The position numbers were made by a program, and so were the translations under genes. From Pseudofrankia sp. DC12 (lineage in GTDB: Bacteria > Actinomycetota > Actinomycetes > Frankiales > Frankiaceae): a stretch of 64,000 nucleotides of DNA. The notes beneath the pieces were generated by a model that did not search any database, was not told where the DNA came from, and worked only from the letters and a program-made list of their open reading frames with translations. Of this stretch, positions 1 through 8,853 are shown piece by piece (the first letter of the stretch is position 1; every line of letters begins with the position of its first letter). The stretch spans positions 5,270,430 through 5,334,429 of the forward strand of contig NZ_KQ031391.1 of assembly GCF_000966285.1 (NCBI RefSeq). The letters are read 5' to 3'.

Positions 1-777
1 GTGTTCCACCCCGCCGAGGGCCGCCAGCACTCCCAGTGGGTCGTCCGCGGTGACTCCGTCGGCCGCGGCGCGGCCGACCGCCCGGCTCACGACCTCGACC
101 TTGTGCGCGAGGGCCGCGTCGTCGATGCCGGTGCCGCGGCCGGTCACCGCGGCCGGGTCCGCGCCCAGCAGGGCCGCGACAAGCGCGGCCGACGGTGTGG
201 TGTTGGCGATGCCCATGTCGCCGGTCACCAGCAGGTCGTGCCCGTCGGCCAGCAGGCCTTCGGCCACCGCGGCACCGGCGGCGATCGCCCGGAGCGCCTC
301 GGCCCGGCTCATCGCCGGCTCGACCGTGATGTCGGCGGTACCGGCGCGCACGCTGCGGCGGTCCAGCCCGGGCAGCTCGGCGACGACGGCCGCGGCCTCC
401 GGCGACATGCCGACGTCGACCACGCGCACGGTCACGCCGACCTGGCGGGCGAGCGCGTTGACGACCGCTCCGCCGGCGAGGAAGTTCGCCACCATCTGCC
501 CGGTGACCTCGCGCGGCCACGGGGACACGCCCTGGGCATGCACCCCGTGGTCGCCGACGAACACGGCGACGGCGGGGGCAGCCGGGACGGGCGCGGGCAC
601 TGCCGCGGCCAGCGCGGCGAGCCGGACCGAGACGTCCTCCAGCTGGCCAAGCGATCCACGCGGCTTGGTGAGCCTGTCCTGGTGTTCGCGCGCGGCCTGC
701 GCGACGGTCGGGTCGGTCGCCTCGATCCGCGCGGTCAACGCGTCGAGCACGGCCGTGTCCGGCGGTTCGGGACTCAT
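1..777 (-). CDS. cobT: Nicotinate-nucleotide--dimethylbenzimidazole phosphoribosyltransferase (partial)
   Basis: The minus-strand frame is open from ATG at 777 to the window edge, giving the first 259 residues; the family is about 350 aa, so the C-terminus lies outside. Visible family landmarks are TKPRGSLGQLE near the N-terminus, GDHGVHAQGV, a glycine-rich GDMGIANTTPSAA stretch that matches the GEMGIGNTT signature, and VTGRGTGIDD. CobT transfers the phosphoribosyl group of nicotinate mononucleotide to 5,6-dimethylbenzimidazole to make the lower ligand nucleotide of cobalamin. It lies downstream of cobS and cobU on the same strand, so the three late nucleotide-loop genes are together. Family assignment is secure from the motifs. 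Confidence 0.93.
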   Translation of the reverse strand, partial: MSPEPPDTAVLDALTARIEATDPTVAQAAREHQDRLTKPRGSLGQLEDVSVRLAALAAAVPAPVPAAPAVAVFVGDHGVHAQGVSPWPREVTGQMVANFLAGGAVVNALARQVGVTVRVVDVGMSPEAAAVVAELPGLDRRSVRAGTADITVEPAMSRAEALRAIAAGAAVAEGLLADGHDLLVTGDMGIANTTPSAALVAALLGADPAAVTGRGTGIDDAALAHKVEVVSRAVGRAAADGVTADDPLGVLAALGGVEH

Positions 778-924
778 CTGGCGCCTCCCTCGGTTCGGCC
801 CGGACGCTACCGAAGGTCCACGGCCCGCGGCGGCCGAACGTGACCGACCAGCCGCGCTCCCCGAGCGCGGAGCGGTCCCGCCTCGCCGGTCGCGACGGGT
901 CCGGCCGCCGCGGGCCACCGCGGG

Positions 925-2226
925 CTAGATGCCGCCCCAGGCGATGATCGCCCCGACCGCCAGCAGGGTGACGGTGGTGGTGATCTCGATGACGGCGCCG
1001 AAGACGTCGCCGGTGATGCCGTCGAGCCGGCGGACGGCGTGCCAGGTCACCAGCCGGCCGGCGGCGAGTCCGACGAGAACGGCGAACGGCAGCCACAACG
1101 CCCGCGCGAGGCTTGTCTGGGTCAAGGCCAGGAGCAGCCACCCGAGCACCAGCGTGGCTCCCGCGGCGGTCGCCCGGACGGCCGCCGGGGCGGTCCCGGC
1201 GACGAGGCCGCCGAAGCCGCCGGGACGCGCAGGCGGGACGGCGGGACGCGCCGCGTCGAGCGCGGCCAGCCGGCCGGCGACCGCGGCGACCACCAGGACC
1301 ACCAGCCCCTGCGCCCGGCTCGCCGACGCCAGCACCGTCAGCACGCCGCCCAGCTGCAGCAGCAGGACGGCGATCAGCGCGGTCACCCCGAACGGCCCGA
1401 TGTCCGAGCGCCGCATGATCGCCAGCGCCTCCTCGGCGGGCCGGCGGCTACCGAGCCCGTCGGCGACGTCGGCCAGCCCGTCGAGGTGCAGCCCACGGGT
1501 GAGCAGCGCCATCACGCCGACCCAGGCCGCCGCTCCGAGGAAGCCGGCGCCGGAGCCGTAGCCACGCCAGAAGATCAGCGAGACGGCCCAGCCGGCCACC
1601 GCGAGCAGCCCGCCCAGCACAGGCAGCCAGCGCAGCGCCCAGCCGGCGAGACCGGCGTCGACGGCGTCCCGGCCGGCCCGGCGGGCCGGCACGGGAATCA
1701 CGGTGAACATGCCCACGGCGAGCGGGAGCGCGCGCAGCGCCGCCGGCTCGCCTCCCGGAGCGCGGCGCCGGCTCGCCGCCGGCGTCTCGGCCCGGCGGCT
1801 GCGCAGCGCCGTCACGCCGCCGGCGGCCCGGTCGCGCACCCAGCCGACGCCGTCGCCGACCCGACGGCCGAGAGCCGCCGTCGCCTGGGTCGGCGGGCGC
1901 TGCCCCGAGGCTGGGCGGGTCGAGGGGGCGTCGTCGGGATAGCCGTCGACGCGTGGCCGGGCCCGGTCACGGCCGGTCATCGGGGCCTTCCAGCCCCGCC
2001 GGGGCCGGCGCTGGTCGGGTAGGTCCGAGTCGCCGTAGGACATCAGGTCGTCCACGCCCACGTCCTCGGCGCCACCGTGCTGCCAGCCGCGGGCGCCGCC
2101 GGGTGCCGCGCCGCCGAGGGGCTGGGTGTAGTTGCCGGTGTCGTCGCCGGGGTCAAAGCCCGAATAGCGCTCGTTCGGGTAGCCGGGCTCGTCGCCGGGG
2201 CCGCCACCACCGTCAGGTGTCGTCAT
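925..2226 (-). CDS. cobS: Adenosylcobinamide-GDP ribazoletransferase (cobalamin synthase) with long N-terminal extension
   Basis: This 433-aa membrane protein joins adenosylcobinamide-GDP to alpha-ribazole in the last steps of cobalamin synthesis. The enzyme domain begins near residue 170 (ALPLAVGMFTVIPVP) and carries the HLDGLADVADGLGS metal-binding region, a following MRRSDIGPFG segment and several hydrophobic helices up to the C-terminus. The usual family length is about 250 aa. Residues 1-165 are extra: Gly/Asp/Pro/Arg rich, low complexity and probably disordered in the cytoplasm. The ATG at 2226 was chosen because GGCAGAGGAGGACC lies just upstream; a longer in-frame reading to 2322 has no such site. 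It sits between cobU and cobT. Confidence 0.9.
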   Translation of the reverse strand: MTTPDGGGGPGDEPGYPNERYSGFDPGDDTGNYTQPLGGAAPGGARGWQHGGAEDVGVDDLMSYGDSDLPDQRRPRRGWKAPMTGRDRARPRVDGYPDDAPSTRPASGQRPPTQATAALGRRVGDGVGWVRDRAAGGVTALRSRRAETPAASRRRAPGGEPAALRALPLAVGMFTVIPVPARRAGRDAVDAGLAGWALRWLPVLGGLLAVAGWAVSLIFWRGYGSGAGFLGAAAWVGVMALLTRGLHLDGLADVADGLGSRRPAEEALAIMRRSDIGPFGVTALIAVLLLQLGGVLTVLASASRAQGLVVLVVAAVAGRLAALDAARPAVPPARPGGFGGLVAGTAPAAVRATAAGATLVLGWLLLALTQTSLARALWLPFAVLVGLAAGRLVTWHAVRRLDGITGDVFGAVIEITTTVTLLAVGAIIAWGGI

Positions 2227-2379
2227 GGCCGGTCCTCCTCTGCCGCCGCGTTCGACGGTATCGACGTACAAGGTGGTTTTCGCGTGCCGTGCACGCTCCC
2301 GCGCCAGGTGGTACCTGATCATCCTGCCTCATCCCGGGCAGGCCGCCCAAGCCCGACACTCCTGCGAAGGTCGGCGAAG

Positions 2380-3006
2380 TCAGCGGATACGTAGTGGAAT
2401 ACCGGCCGTGCACAGCCAGACTTCGTCCGCGACCGAGGCCAGCCTCGTGTTGAGCCGGCCGAGCTCGTCGCGGAACCGGCGGCCGGACACCGTCGCCGGG
2501 ACGACCCCCGAACCGACCTCGTTGGTCACGGCCACGACGTCGGTTTTGGTGGCCGACCAGGCCGCTACCAGGCGATCCTCGGAGCGCGCGAGCGCCGTGT
2601 CCGCGGCGGAGACCGCTTCGGCGCCGGCCTCCGCGGCTGCCCAGAGCCCGCTGGCGTCCATCGCGGCCGTGAGCCAGGTGCCGACGCAGTCGAACAGCAC
2701 GGCGCGGGCAGTGCCGGGCATGGACGTCTCGGTGGCGAGGACTGCGGCGGCGTCCGCGGTCTCGACGGTGGTCCAACTCACTGGCCGGCGGGCCTGGTGC
2801 GCGGCGACGCGAGCCGACCACTCGAGGTCGCCAGCCGTGGGCACCGCGCCGGTCGCCAGGTAGACGACCTCGAGCCGGCTGGCGAGCATCTCCTCAGCCA
2901 GCTGGGACTTGCCGGACCGCGCGCCGCCGGTGATGAGCACCCGGCGGCCCTGCGCCGACGTGCGGGCGGCTCGGCGCGCGAAGGACGGAAAACGACGAAA
3001 GCTCAC
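2380..3006 (-). CDS. cobU: Adenosylcobinamide kinase / adenosylcobinamide-phosphate guanylyltransferase
   Basis: This 208-aa protein phosphorylates adenosylcobinamide and then transfers GMP to it, feeding CobS. The P-loop GGARSGKSQLAEE lies near residues 23-35, followed by VVYLATGAV, a DCVGTWLTA segment and the family motif VTNEVGSGVVP near the end, then GRRFRDELGRLN. Length fits the family (about 180-200 aa). GTG at 3006 is taken as start because its GTGA overlaps the stop of the upstream Ala-rich gene, which suggests translational coupling. In-frame sequence further upstream is low-complexity Arg/Gly and was not included. Confidence 0.92.
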   Translation of the reverse strand: MSFRRFPSFARRAARTSAQGRRVLITGGARSGKSQLAEEMLASRLEVVYLATGAVPTAGDLEWSARVAAHQARRPVSWTTVETADAAAVLATETSMPGTARAVLFDCVGTWLTAAMDASGLWAAAEAGAEAVSAADTALARSEDRLVAAWSATKTDVVAVTNEVGSGVVPATVSGRRFRDELGRLNTRLASVADEVWLCTAGIPLRIR

Positions 3007-3374
3007 CCGTCCGAGGATGCCTCCGACCGGCCGTCGACACGCACGGCGAGGGCGGCCGAGTGGGCGCGGACGGCGAGGGAGGCCGACGCGAGCGCCGCCG
3101 AGGCGGCCGCGACGGCCGCGGTGGCGGCCGCGACGGTGCTGGCGGTGACGCTCGCCGCGGCGGCGGCCGCACTCGACGAGGCGGAGACGGCGACGGCGGA
3201 TGCCGCGGAGGCGACCTCGGAGGCCGCGGCGGCGGCGACGCGCACGGTGAACGCGACGGCGGCGACCGAGCCGACGACGGCCGCCGCCGTGGCCGCGGAC
3301 ACGACGACCGTCGCGGTCGACACGGCAACGGCCGCCGTTCCTGCCGCTCGCCGCGCGGTGGCCACGCTCGCCAT
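3003..3374 (-). CDS. Small Ala/Val/Ser-rich protein, translationally coupled to cobU
   Basis: A 123-aa frame begins at ATG 3374 behind a textbook Shine-Dalgarno box (GGGAGG, 4 nt spacer) and stops at 3003 in a GTGA overlap with cobU. About half the residues are alanine, with valine, serine and threonine making up most of the rest; residues 1-55 hold two moderately hydrophobic stretches that could be membrane segments, followed by a long Ala/Ser region that could form a helix or coiled coil. I do not recognise a family. The RBS and the stop/start overlap argue that it is translated. Because high-GC Ala-rich frames arise easily by chance, this is not certain. A role in membrane tethering of the cobalamin enzymes is only a guess. 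Confidence 0.6.
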   Translation of the reverse strand: MASVATARRAAGTAAVAVSTATVVVSAATAAAVVGSVAAVAFTVRVAAAAASEVASAASAVAVSASSSAAAAAASVTASTVAAATAAVAAASAALASASLAVRAHSAALAVRVDGRSEASSDG

Positions 3375-3610
3375 CTGTCCTCCCGGGGCACGGGACTGCG
3401 CCGTCATCGACGCGTGCGCCGTTGTCGCCGAGAGCATCGTGACACGCGCGAGCCGACACCGGCAGGCGTTCGTCGGTGCCAGAGCGATCACTCGCGAACG
3501 CGCCGGCACCGGGAGGTGTGTCCGGGCGAGATACCGGCCCCGGACCGCCTCGACCACCGACGTCCGCGTGACTGGACATCGAGCGTTGGTCGGGCGCTGA
3601 GCGCCGGACC

Positions 3611-3644
3611 GGCTGAGGCGGCGGCGAATGCCGCCGCCTCAGCC
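3611..3644 (-). terminator. Hairpin terminator after the response regulator
   Basis: A perfect 15-bp inverted repeat (GGCTGAGGCGGCGGC and its complement, 4-nt loop GAAT) starts one base after the stop codon of the response regulator at 3645. No clear U-tract follows, as is common in GC-rich actinobacteria. It should separate the regulator from the Ala-rich/cobU/cobS/cobT genes downstream. Confidence 0.8.
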
Positions 3645-4364
3645 TCATTCGATGTCGAAGAGGCCCTGGCGGACGGCGTACATGACGGCTTCCATCCGGG
3701 AGTGCAGCTGCAGCTTGTCCAGGATGTTGCGGACGTGGTTCTTGACCGTGTTCTCGCTGATGAACAGCTTGCGCGCGATCTCGCGGTTGGCCCGGCCCTC
3801 GGCGACGAGCTTGAGCACCTCCAGCTCGCGGGCGGTCAGGTGCGGGGTGTGCAGCCGGGGCCGGTCATCCGTGCCGCGGGCGATGCTGGCGAACTCGGCC
3901 ATGAGCTTCGATGCCATCGAAGGGCTGATCAGGCTCTGGCCGTGGTGAACGGCGCGGACGGCGTCGGCGACCTCGTGCGGCGGGATCGACTTCAGCAGGT
4001 AGCCGACGGCACCCGCCTTGATCGCCTCGAAGAGGTCGTTCTCCTCGTCGCTGACCGTCAGCATCACGATCTTCACGCCCGGGACGGCCCGCTTCACGGC
4101 GCCGGTGGCGGCGATCCCGTCGCGCAGCGGCATCCGGACGTCCATGAGCACGAGGTCCGGCGTGGTCCCGGCGGCCAGCGAAACGGCCTCCTGACCGTTG
4201 CCGGCCCGGCCCACAACCCGGATGTCATCTTCTATCTCCAGGACGGTCTGCAGACCCTGTAGGAAGAGCTCATGATCGTCCACCACGAGAACCCGGATCG
4301 GACTCGCTTGACGGATCGGGTCGGCCTCGGTGGCGGCCGACGGCGGAACGACACTGGCCGTCAT
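3645..4364 (-). CDS. NarL/FixJ-type response regulator (LuxR DNA-binding domain)
   Basis: A 239-aa cytoplasmic transcription regulator. Residues about 22-140 form the receiver domain with the acidic pair D29-D30 and the phospho-acceptor D75 (LVLMDVRMP), plus the conserved lysine in GYLLKS. Residues about 170-235 form the LuxR helix-turn-helix: LTARELEVLKLVAEGRANREIA, then ISENTVKNHV. ATG 4364 is the start (the preceding GTG 4367 is less likely). There is no adjacent histidine kinase, so it is an orphan in this window. It is followed by a strong terminator hairpin. Target genes cannot be told from the sequence. Confidence 0.93.
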   Translation of the reverse strand: MTASVVPPSAATEADPIRQASPIRVLVVDDHELFLQGLQTVLEIEDDIRVVGRAGNGQEAVSLAAGTTPDLVLMDVRMPLRDGIAATGAVKRAVPGVKIVMLTVSDEENDLFEAIKAGAVGYLLKSIPPHEVADAVRAVHHGQSLISPSMASKLMAEFASIARGTDDRPRLHTPHLTARELEVLKLVAEGRANREIARKLFISENTVKNHVRNILDKLQLHSRMEAVMYAVRQGLFDIE

Positions 4365-5038
4365 CACACACCCGGAAATCTACGAACGGATCGTTCGGAA
4401 GTAACTAATGGGACTACCGGCGAATAGCGGTTCGAGTACCCGTCCACTCTACGTGATGAGGCGTGTACCAGTGGTTGCGTCGGCGTTCGTGCCGTGTCGT
4501 GCCACGAGTCCCGGTGGCTCGGCCGGTCTGAATCCCGCGTCATCAAAAGATGTCCGTCGGTAGCGTCAGCCGAGGCGCGACGATGCTGGTTGGCGGGCTG
4601 TGGCCGCCGCTGGACGCCCCCGGGTCGAACGCTTCCGACATGACCGGATGATACCTCTGTGAACCGGAATGTTTTGCCCACAACACGGCCAAGACGGGAC
4701 GGTTCGGCGGATTGGCGTGGACTGGCATGATCTCCGTCCCAAGTAGCCGTCGACGGGGCCCGTACCGGCTGGTGAGGACTCTCCGTGGCGGTGTGGGCGC
4801 AATGCTGGTCATCCGGCTTCCCGCCCAACGTCGACCCGTTGATCGTACCGGGAAGTAACCAGGCATCGTCTTTCTATGAGCCTTCTTTGAGTATTTGCTG
4901 CACTGGATGCCGAATTGCTTCGAGCCTTCGCGGACTCCCCGATCCCGGCGCTCGGCGGCAATATCACCGCGATCATTGGCTGATCGACTTCGCCCGCCCT
5001 GGATGGCGCGCCGACGCGATATGGCGCACCGTGCAGGC
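4365..5038. other. Divergent intergenic region, no gene supported
   Basis: This 674-bp stretch lies between the minus-strand response regulator and the plus-strand aldehyde dehydrogenase. Part of it (about 4840-4990) is noticeably less GC-rich than the genes on each side, as promoter regions often are. Frames through it have no ribosome-binding site and no recognisable protein, so it is taken as the divergent promoter region. Confidence 0.5.
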
Positions 5039-6670
5039 ATGGTTACCGCCGCCGGCGCACGTCGCGCCACCAGCACCATCGCCGGTGACAAGCCTGCCGG
5101 CGGGGTTGAATCCACCGCGAGCCGTCGCCTGCGCCTGAAGCCTGGGACTGGCTGGAACGACGTCCTTGCCCGCGCCGAGGCCGCCGCGCCCGAGGCGTTC
5201 CGTGACGGCCGGCTGCTCAACCTCTGGGGTGGCAGCTGGCGCCCGACCGGCGTCCCGCTGTCGAGCGCCGTCTCGCCCGTCGACGGCAGCCCGATCGCCG
5301 GTCCGCCGATGATCGAGCTCGGCGAGGCCCGGGAGGCGATCGGCGCCGCCCAGGCCGACCACCGAGCCTGGCGGGAGGTGCCGCTGGCCGAACGGCGTGC
5401 CCGGGTGGCCGCGACGGTCGAGGCCCTCGAGACCCACCGGGACACGCTGGCGCAGCTGCTCGTCTGGGAGATCGGCAAGCCGTGGCGGCTGGCCAGGACC
5501 GACGTCGACCGGGCGATCGACGGCGTCCGCTGGTACCTCGACGAGATCGGCGGGATGGTAGCCGGCCGCACCTCGCTGCCCGGGCCGGTCAGCAACATCG
5601 CCAGCTGGAACTATCCGATGAGCGTGCTCATGCACACCATGCTCGTGCAGGTCCTCGCCGGCAACGCCGCGATCGCCAAGACGCCGACCGACGGCGGCGC
5701 CGCCTGCCTGACGCTGGCCTGCGCGCTGGCCCACCAGGCCGGACTTCCGGTCTCGCTCGTGTCCGGCCCCGGCTCGCGGCTGTCCGGCGCGCTGGTCCGG
5801 GCCCCCGAGATCGGCGCGCTCGCCTTCGTCGGCGGCCGCTCGGCCGGCGGCCAGGTCGCGGCCGCGCTCGTCGACACAGGCAAGCGGCACTTCCTCGAGC
5901 AGGAGGGCCTCAACGCCTGGGGGATCTGGGAGTTCTCGCAGTGGGGCCTGCTGGCCGGCCACCTGCGCAAGGGCTTCGAGTACGCCAAGCAGCGCTGCAC
6001 GGCCTATCCGCGCTACGTGGTGCAGCGCCAGCTGTTCGACGAGTTCCTGAAGATGTACCTGCCGGTCGTCGAGTCGATCCGGTTCGGGCACCCGCTGGCG
6101 GTCGCCGCCGCCGACGAGGAGCTACCCGAGCTGGACTTCGGCCCACTGATCAACTCGGTGAAGGCCGCCGAGCTCGCCAGCCGGGTCGACGAGGCGATCG
6201 CGAAGGGCGGCGTCCCGCTGTACCGGGGCAGCCTGGCGGACGGCCGGTTCCTCCCCGGCCAGGACACCGCCGCCTACGCGACGCCGACGGCCATCCTGTC
6301 CCCGCCGACCTCGTGCGCGCTGCACCACGCCGAGCCTTTCGGGCCAGTTGACACGATCGTGCTGGTCGACTCGGAGGCCGAGCTGCTGGCCGCGATGAAC
6401 GCCTCGAACGGCGCGCTGGTCGCCTCACTCGCCTGTGACGACGAGGACAAGGCCAGGCGGATGTCCGCGGAGCTGGCCGCTTTCAAGATCGGAATCAACA
6501 AGCCCCGGTCCCGGGGTGACCGCGACGAGCCGTTCGGCGGCCGGGGCGCCTCCTGGAAGGGCGCCTTCGTCGGCGGCGAACACCTCGTCCACGCTGTCAC
6601 CGTCGGCGCCGACCCCCACGAACACCTCTACGGCAACTTCCCCTCGTATTCGCGCTACCCGGAGACGTAA
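5039..6670 (+). CDS. Aldehyde dehydrogenase family protein
   Basis: NAD(P)-dependent oxidation of an unknown aldehyde to its acid, in the cytoplasm. The protein is about 543 aa. Visible ALDH landmarks: the SWNYPMSVLMHTM oxyanion/cofactor segment, an AIAKTPTDGG stretch in place of the usual cofactor-binding K(P/T)SE, LAFVGGRSAGG, the general-base region LEQEGLNAWGIW and the catalytic cysteine in KQRCTAYPRYV; the C-terminus keeps EPFGPVDTIV. The LEQEG sequence differs from the common ELGGK form, so this belongs to a divergent subfamily. The start is uncertain: ATG 5039 is the last good candidate before the homologous part; in-frame starts reach back to 4895 without a ribosome-binding site. It is monocistronic and convergent with the ribokinase gene. 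Confidence 0.85.
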   Translation: MVTAAGARRATSTIAGDKPAGGVESTASRRLRLKPGTGWNDVLARAEAAAPEAFRDGRLLNLWGGSWRPTGVPLSSAVSPVDGSPIAGPPMIELGEAREAIGAAQADHRAWREVPLAERRARVAATVEALETHRDTLAQLLVWEIGKPWRLARTDVDRAIDGVRWYLDEIGGMVAGRTSLPGPVSNIASWNYPMSVLMHTMLVQVLAGNAAIAKTPTDGGAACLTLACALAHQAGLPVSLVSGPGSRLSGALVRAPEIGALAFVGGRSAGGQVAAALVDTGKRHFLEQEGLNAWGIWEFSQWGLLAGHLRKGFEYAKQRCTAYPRYVVQRQLFDEFLKMYLPVVESIRFGHPLAVAAADEELPELDFGPLINSVKAAELASRVDEAIAKGGVPLYRGSLADGRFLPGQDTAAYATPTAILSPPTSCALHHAEPFGPVDTIVLVDSEAELLAAMNASNGALVASLACDDEDKARRMSAELAAFKIGINKPRSRGDRDEPFGGRGASWKGAFVGGEHLVHAVTVGADPHEHLYGNFPSYSRYPET

Positions 6671-6780
6671 CCCGCCCCCATCCAGCCGGCCACGCTCACA
6701 CCGACACCCAACCGGCGATCTTCGGCTGGCGTCAGCGGCGACGTCAGGAATCCGGGACGGCTGGGACCGCTACCCGGAGG

Positions 6781-7734
6781 TCAGACCGCGCTGAGTGCGG
6801 CGTCGACCTCGGTCGCCGTGGGCATGGCGGGTCCGGCGCCGAAACGGCCGACAGCGAGGCCAGCGGCCGCGTTGGCTCGCGCCAGGGCCGCGGTGGCGGG
6901 CAGCCCGGCGGCCAGCGAGGCGCCGAACGCGCCGCAGAAGCAGTCGCCGGCGCCGGTCGTGTCGACCACCGGCCCGCGCCGGCCGGGCAGGGCCAGCACC
7001 TCGCCGCCGATCCGGGCCAGCGCGCCCTGCGCGCCGAGGGTCACCACGAGGTCGCCGACCGGCTGGCCGTTCGACGCGGTCAGCCCGGTGCGCAGCCGTT
7101 CGGCGATCGCCTCGGCCCCGGCGCGCGGGACCTCGACCAGCTCGGCGAACTCGGTCTCGTTGAGGATCAGCACGTCGGTCGCGGCCAGCAGCCCGGGGCT
7201 CGGCGGCCGGAACGGCGCGAGGTTGAGGACCGTGCGCGCACCGGCGGCCCTGGCCGCGAAGGCGGCGGCCTCGTTGGTCTCGCCAGGGATCTCGTCCTGC
7301 AGCAGCAGCACGTCCCCGGCCCGGATCGTCGCCTCGGCCACCCGGGCCGGGCTGACCGAACCGTTCGCCCCGGCCACCACGATCACGGTGTTCTCGCCGC
7401 CGCTGGCGACCGTGATCAGGGCCGTGCCCGACGGTCCGTGCTCCGTGCGGATTAACGAGGTGTCGATCCGCTCCGCGCCCAGGAATCCTGAGAGCACCGC
7501 GCCGAAGCCGTCGGCCCCCACCGCGCCCACCAGCGTCGTGGGGGCGCCGAGCCGGCGGGCGGCGACGGCCTGGTTCGCGCCCTTGCCGCCGGGCAGCTGG
7601 TGCACCGAGCCGCCGGCGACCGTCTCGCCGGGCAGCGGCATCCGCTCCACGGTGACGACGACGTCCATGTTGATCGAACCAATCACGACCACCCGCCCGC
7701 CCGGCCACCCGGCGGTCTGTTCGCGCTCAGCCAC
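6781..7734 (-). CDS. rbsK: Ribokinase (PfkB family)
   Basis: This 317-aa cytosolic sugar kinase phosphorylates ribose, or a related sugar or nucleoside, with ATP. The N-terminal signature GSINMDVVVTVERMP is typical of ribokinases, followed by the substrate-binding GGKGANQAVAA motif, NETEFAEL, and the C-terminal PfkB signature DTTGAGDCFCGAF with the catalytic aspartate. Length agrees with the family (about 300 aa). No transporter or repressor of a ribose operon adjoins it, so it probably serves salvage or an unlinked uptake system. Confidence 0.92.
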   Translation of the reverse strand: MAEREQTAGWPGGRVVVIGSINMDVVVTVERMPLPGETVAGGSVHQLPGGKGANQAVAARRLGAPTTLVGAVGADGFGAVLSGFLGAERIDTSLIRTEHGPSGTALITVASGGENTVIVVAGANGSVSPARVAEATIRAGDVLLLQDEIPGETNEAAAFAARAAGARTVLNLAPFRPPSPGLLAATDVLILNETEFAELVEVPRAGAEAIAERLRTGLTASNGQPVGDLVVTLGAQGALARIGGEVLALPGRRGPVVDTTGAGDCFCGAFGASLAAGLPATAALARANAAAGLAVGRFGAGPAMPTATEVDAALSAV

Positions 7735-7889
7735 GCCTCATCGTGAACCCTCCCGGCCGGCGCGCAAAGGCGAGGACACCGACACCTTCCGCGAAACCCG
7801 GTCCATCGGCGCTCGGCAGGGCCGGTTCCGCCGACGGTCAGGAAGCGCGATCGTCGCCCGGCACCCTTCGCCGGCCTGGCGCGCGACCG

Positions 7890-8429
7890 TCAGACGGCGC
7901 AGGTCAGGTCGCGCAGCGCCACAACGGTCCGCCAGTTGCGGGTGGTCCCGGTGACCGCGAGCTTCTTCTCGATGTTCGTGTTGTTGAGCTTCGTGCGCCC
8001 GTAGCCGTGCGGGCAGTGCAGGTAGACGTCCCGCCCGACGACCGAGACCTCCTCGCCCTCGCCGGCGAGGGCCGCGAGGCTGGCGGCCCGGCTCCGGCCC
8101 GGCTCCTCGGCGAGGAAGGTGACGTGCAGCTTGGTCGGATCGTCCTGCCGGCCGAGGAACGGGTTCGCGGCGGGGAGCGCGGCCAGCTCGTCGCGGGTGC
8201 GCAGCAGGACGGTGGTCCGGACACCGATCTCCCGGTTCAGGCGGGCCTCGATGTCCGCGGCCAGCGCGGCGGGCGGCGCCTCGGTGCCGAACAGCACGTT
8301 GCCGGACCGCAGGTAGGTGGAGATGCCGGCGAACCCGAGGCCGGCGAAGACGGCGTGCAGGTCCGCCATCGCGACGTTCGCGTGCCCGGCCACGTTGATC
8401 CCCCGCAACAGCGCCGCGTAGGTGGTCAC
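7890..8429 (-). CDS. DUF1697 family protein
   Basis: A 179-aa protein matching the DUF1697 family throughout: the start TTYAALLRGINVAGH, then FAGISTYLRSGNVLF, an NPFLG segment and the ending TKLNNTNIEKKL, TRNWRTV. The family has no established biochemical function. GTG 8429 is the start, with GGGAGGAGG five bases upstream. It is transcribed alone, away from the FhuF-like gene. Confidence 0.88.
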   Translation of the reverse strand: MTTYAALLRGINVAGHANVAMADLHAVFAGLGFAGISTYLRSGNVLFGTEAPPAALAADIEARLNREIGVRTTVLLRTRDELAALPAANPFLGRQDDPTKLHVTFLAEEPGRSRAASLAALAGEGEEVSVVGRDVYLHCPHGYGRTKLNNTNIEKKLAVTGTTRNWRTVVALRDLTCAV

Positions 8430-8853
8430 CGGCCTCCTCCCATCACCCCCCCGGTGAACCTTACGAGCACCGGCCGCGCGGTCCAGCGCATTCCGCCGAT
8501 CTCGCCAAGGCTTCACCGGCTTGTCACATGGCACGGGCGCCCGCCGCAGCGGATGCCCGGCCGTTCGCGCTGACCCGTCCGACGGCCCGTCGGGTGTCGC
8601 CACCACCGGCCAAGCGGGACGGGTGGTGTCCGCGTCGTTACACGTCCGCGGCTCGACAGTGCAGGTCAGCGGCCTGATCCGGACGTCGGCATGGTCCTCA
8701 CGCGCCCTGTCGTGTGTGTCCACCTGAGCCGGCGGGGCCAGGTGCGGCTGAAGGGGATGAGAGCCAGCGGTCCCGGCCGGGCGTGACCCGCTGGGCGGAC
8801 CGGCCCAGGCTCGGCCCCGCGAGGCCGGTCTGTCCCGAGTCGCCCGTCCTAGC
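8430..8853. other. Divergent intergenic region, nothing recognised
   Basis: This 424-bp region separates the divergent DUF1697 and FhuF-like genes. I see no convincing gene, RNA or repeat in it; presumably it holds both promoters. Confidence 0.4.

Noticed and set aside
1-928. Long plus-strand open frames over the left edge
   Set aside because: They are antisense to cobT, whose minus-strand translation shows all the family motifs; the plus-strand products are low-complexity Arg/Gly/Ala.
3375-3600. Cobalamin riboswitch upstream of the cob genes
   Set aside because: I looked for the conserved B12-box-like sequence and paired arms and could not find them; not reported.
3060-4262. A 400-codon plus-strand frame across the Ala-rich gene and the response regulator
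   Set aside because: It is antisense to two supported genes and its product is Arg/Gly/Asp low complexity followed by the complement of the regulator.
4364-4828. A 154-codon minus-strand frame upstream of the response regulator
   Set aside because: No ribosome-binding site, mixed composition, no recognisable protein, and it fills an expected promoter region.
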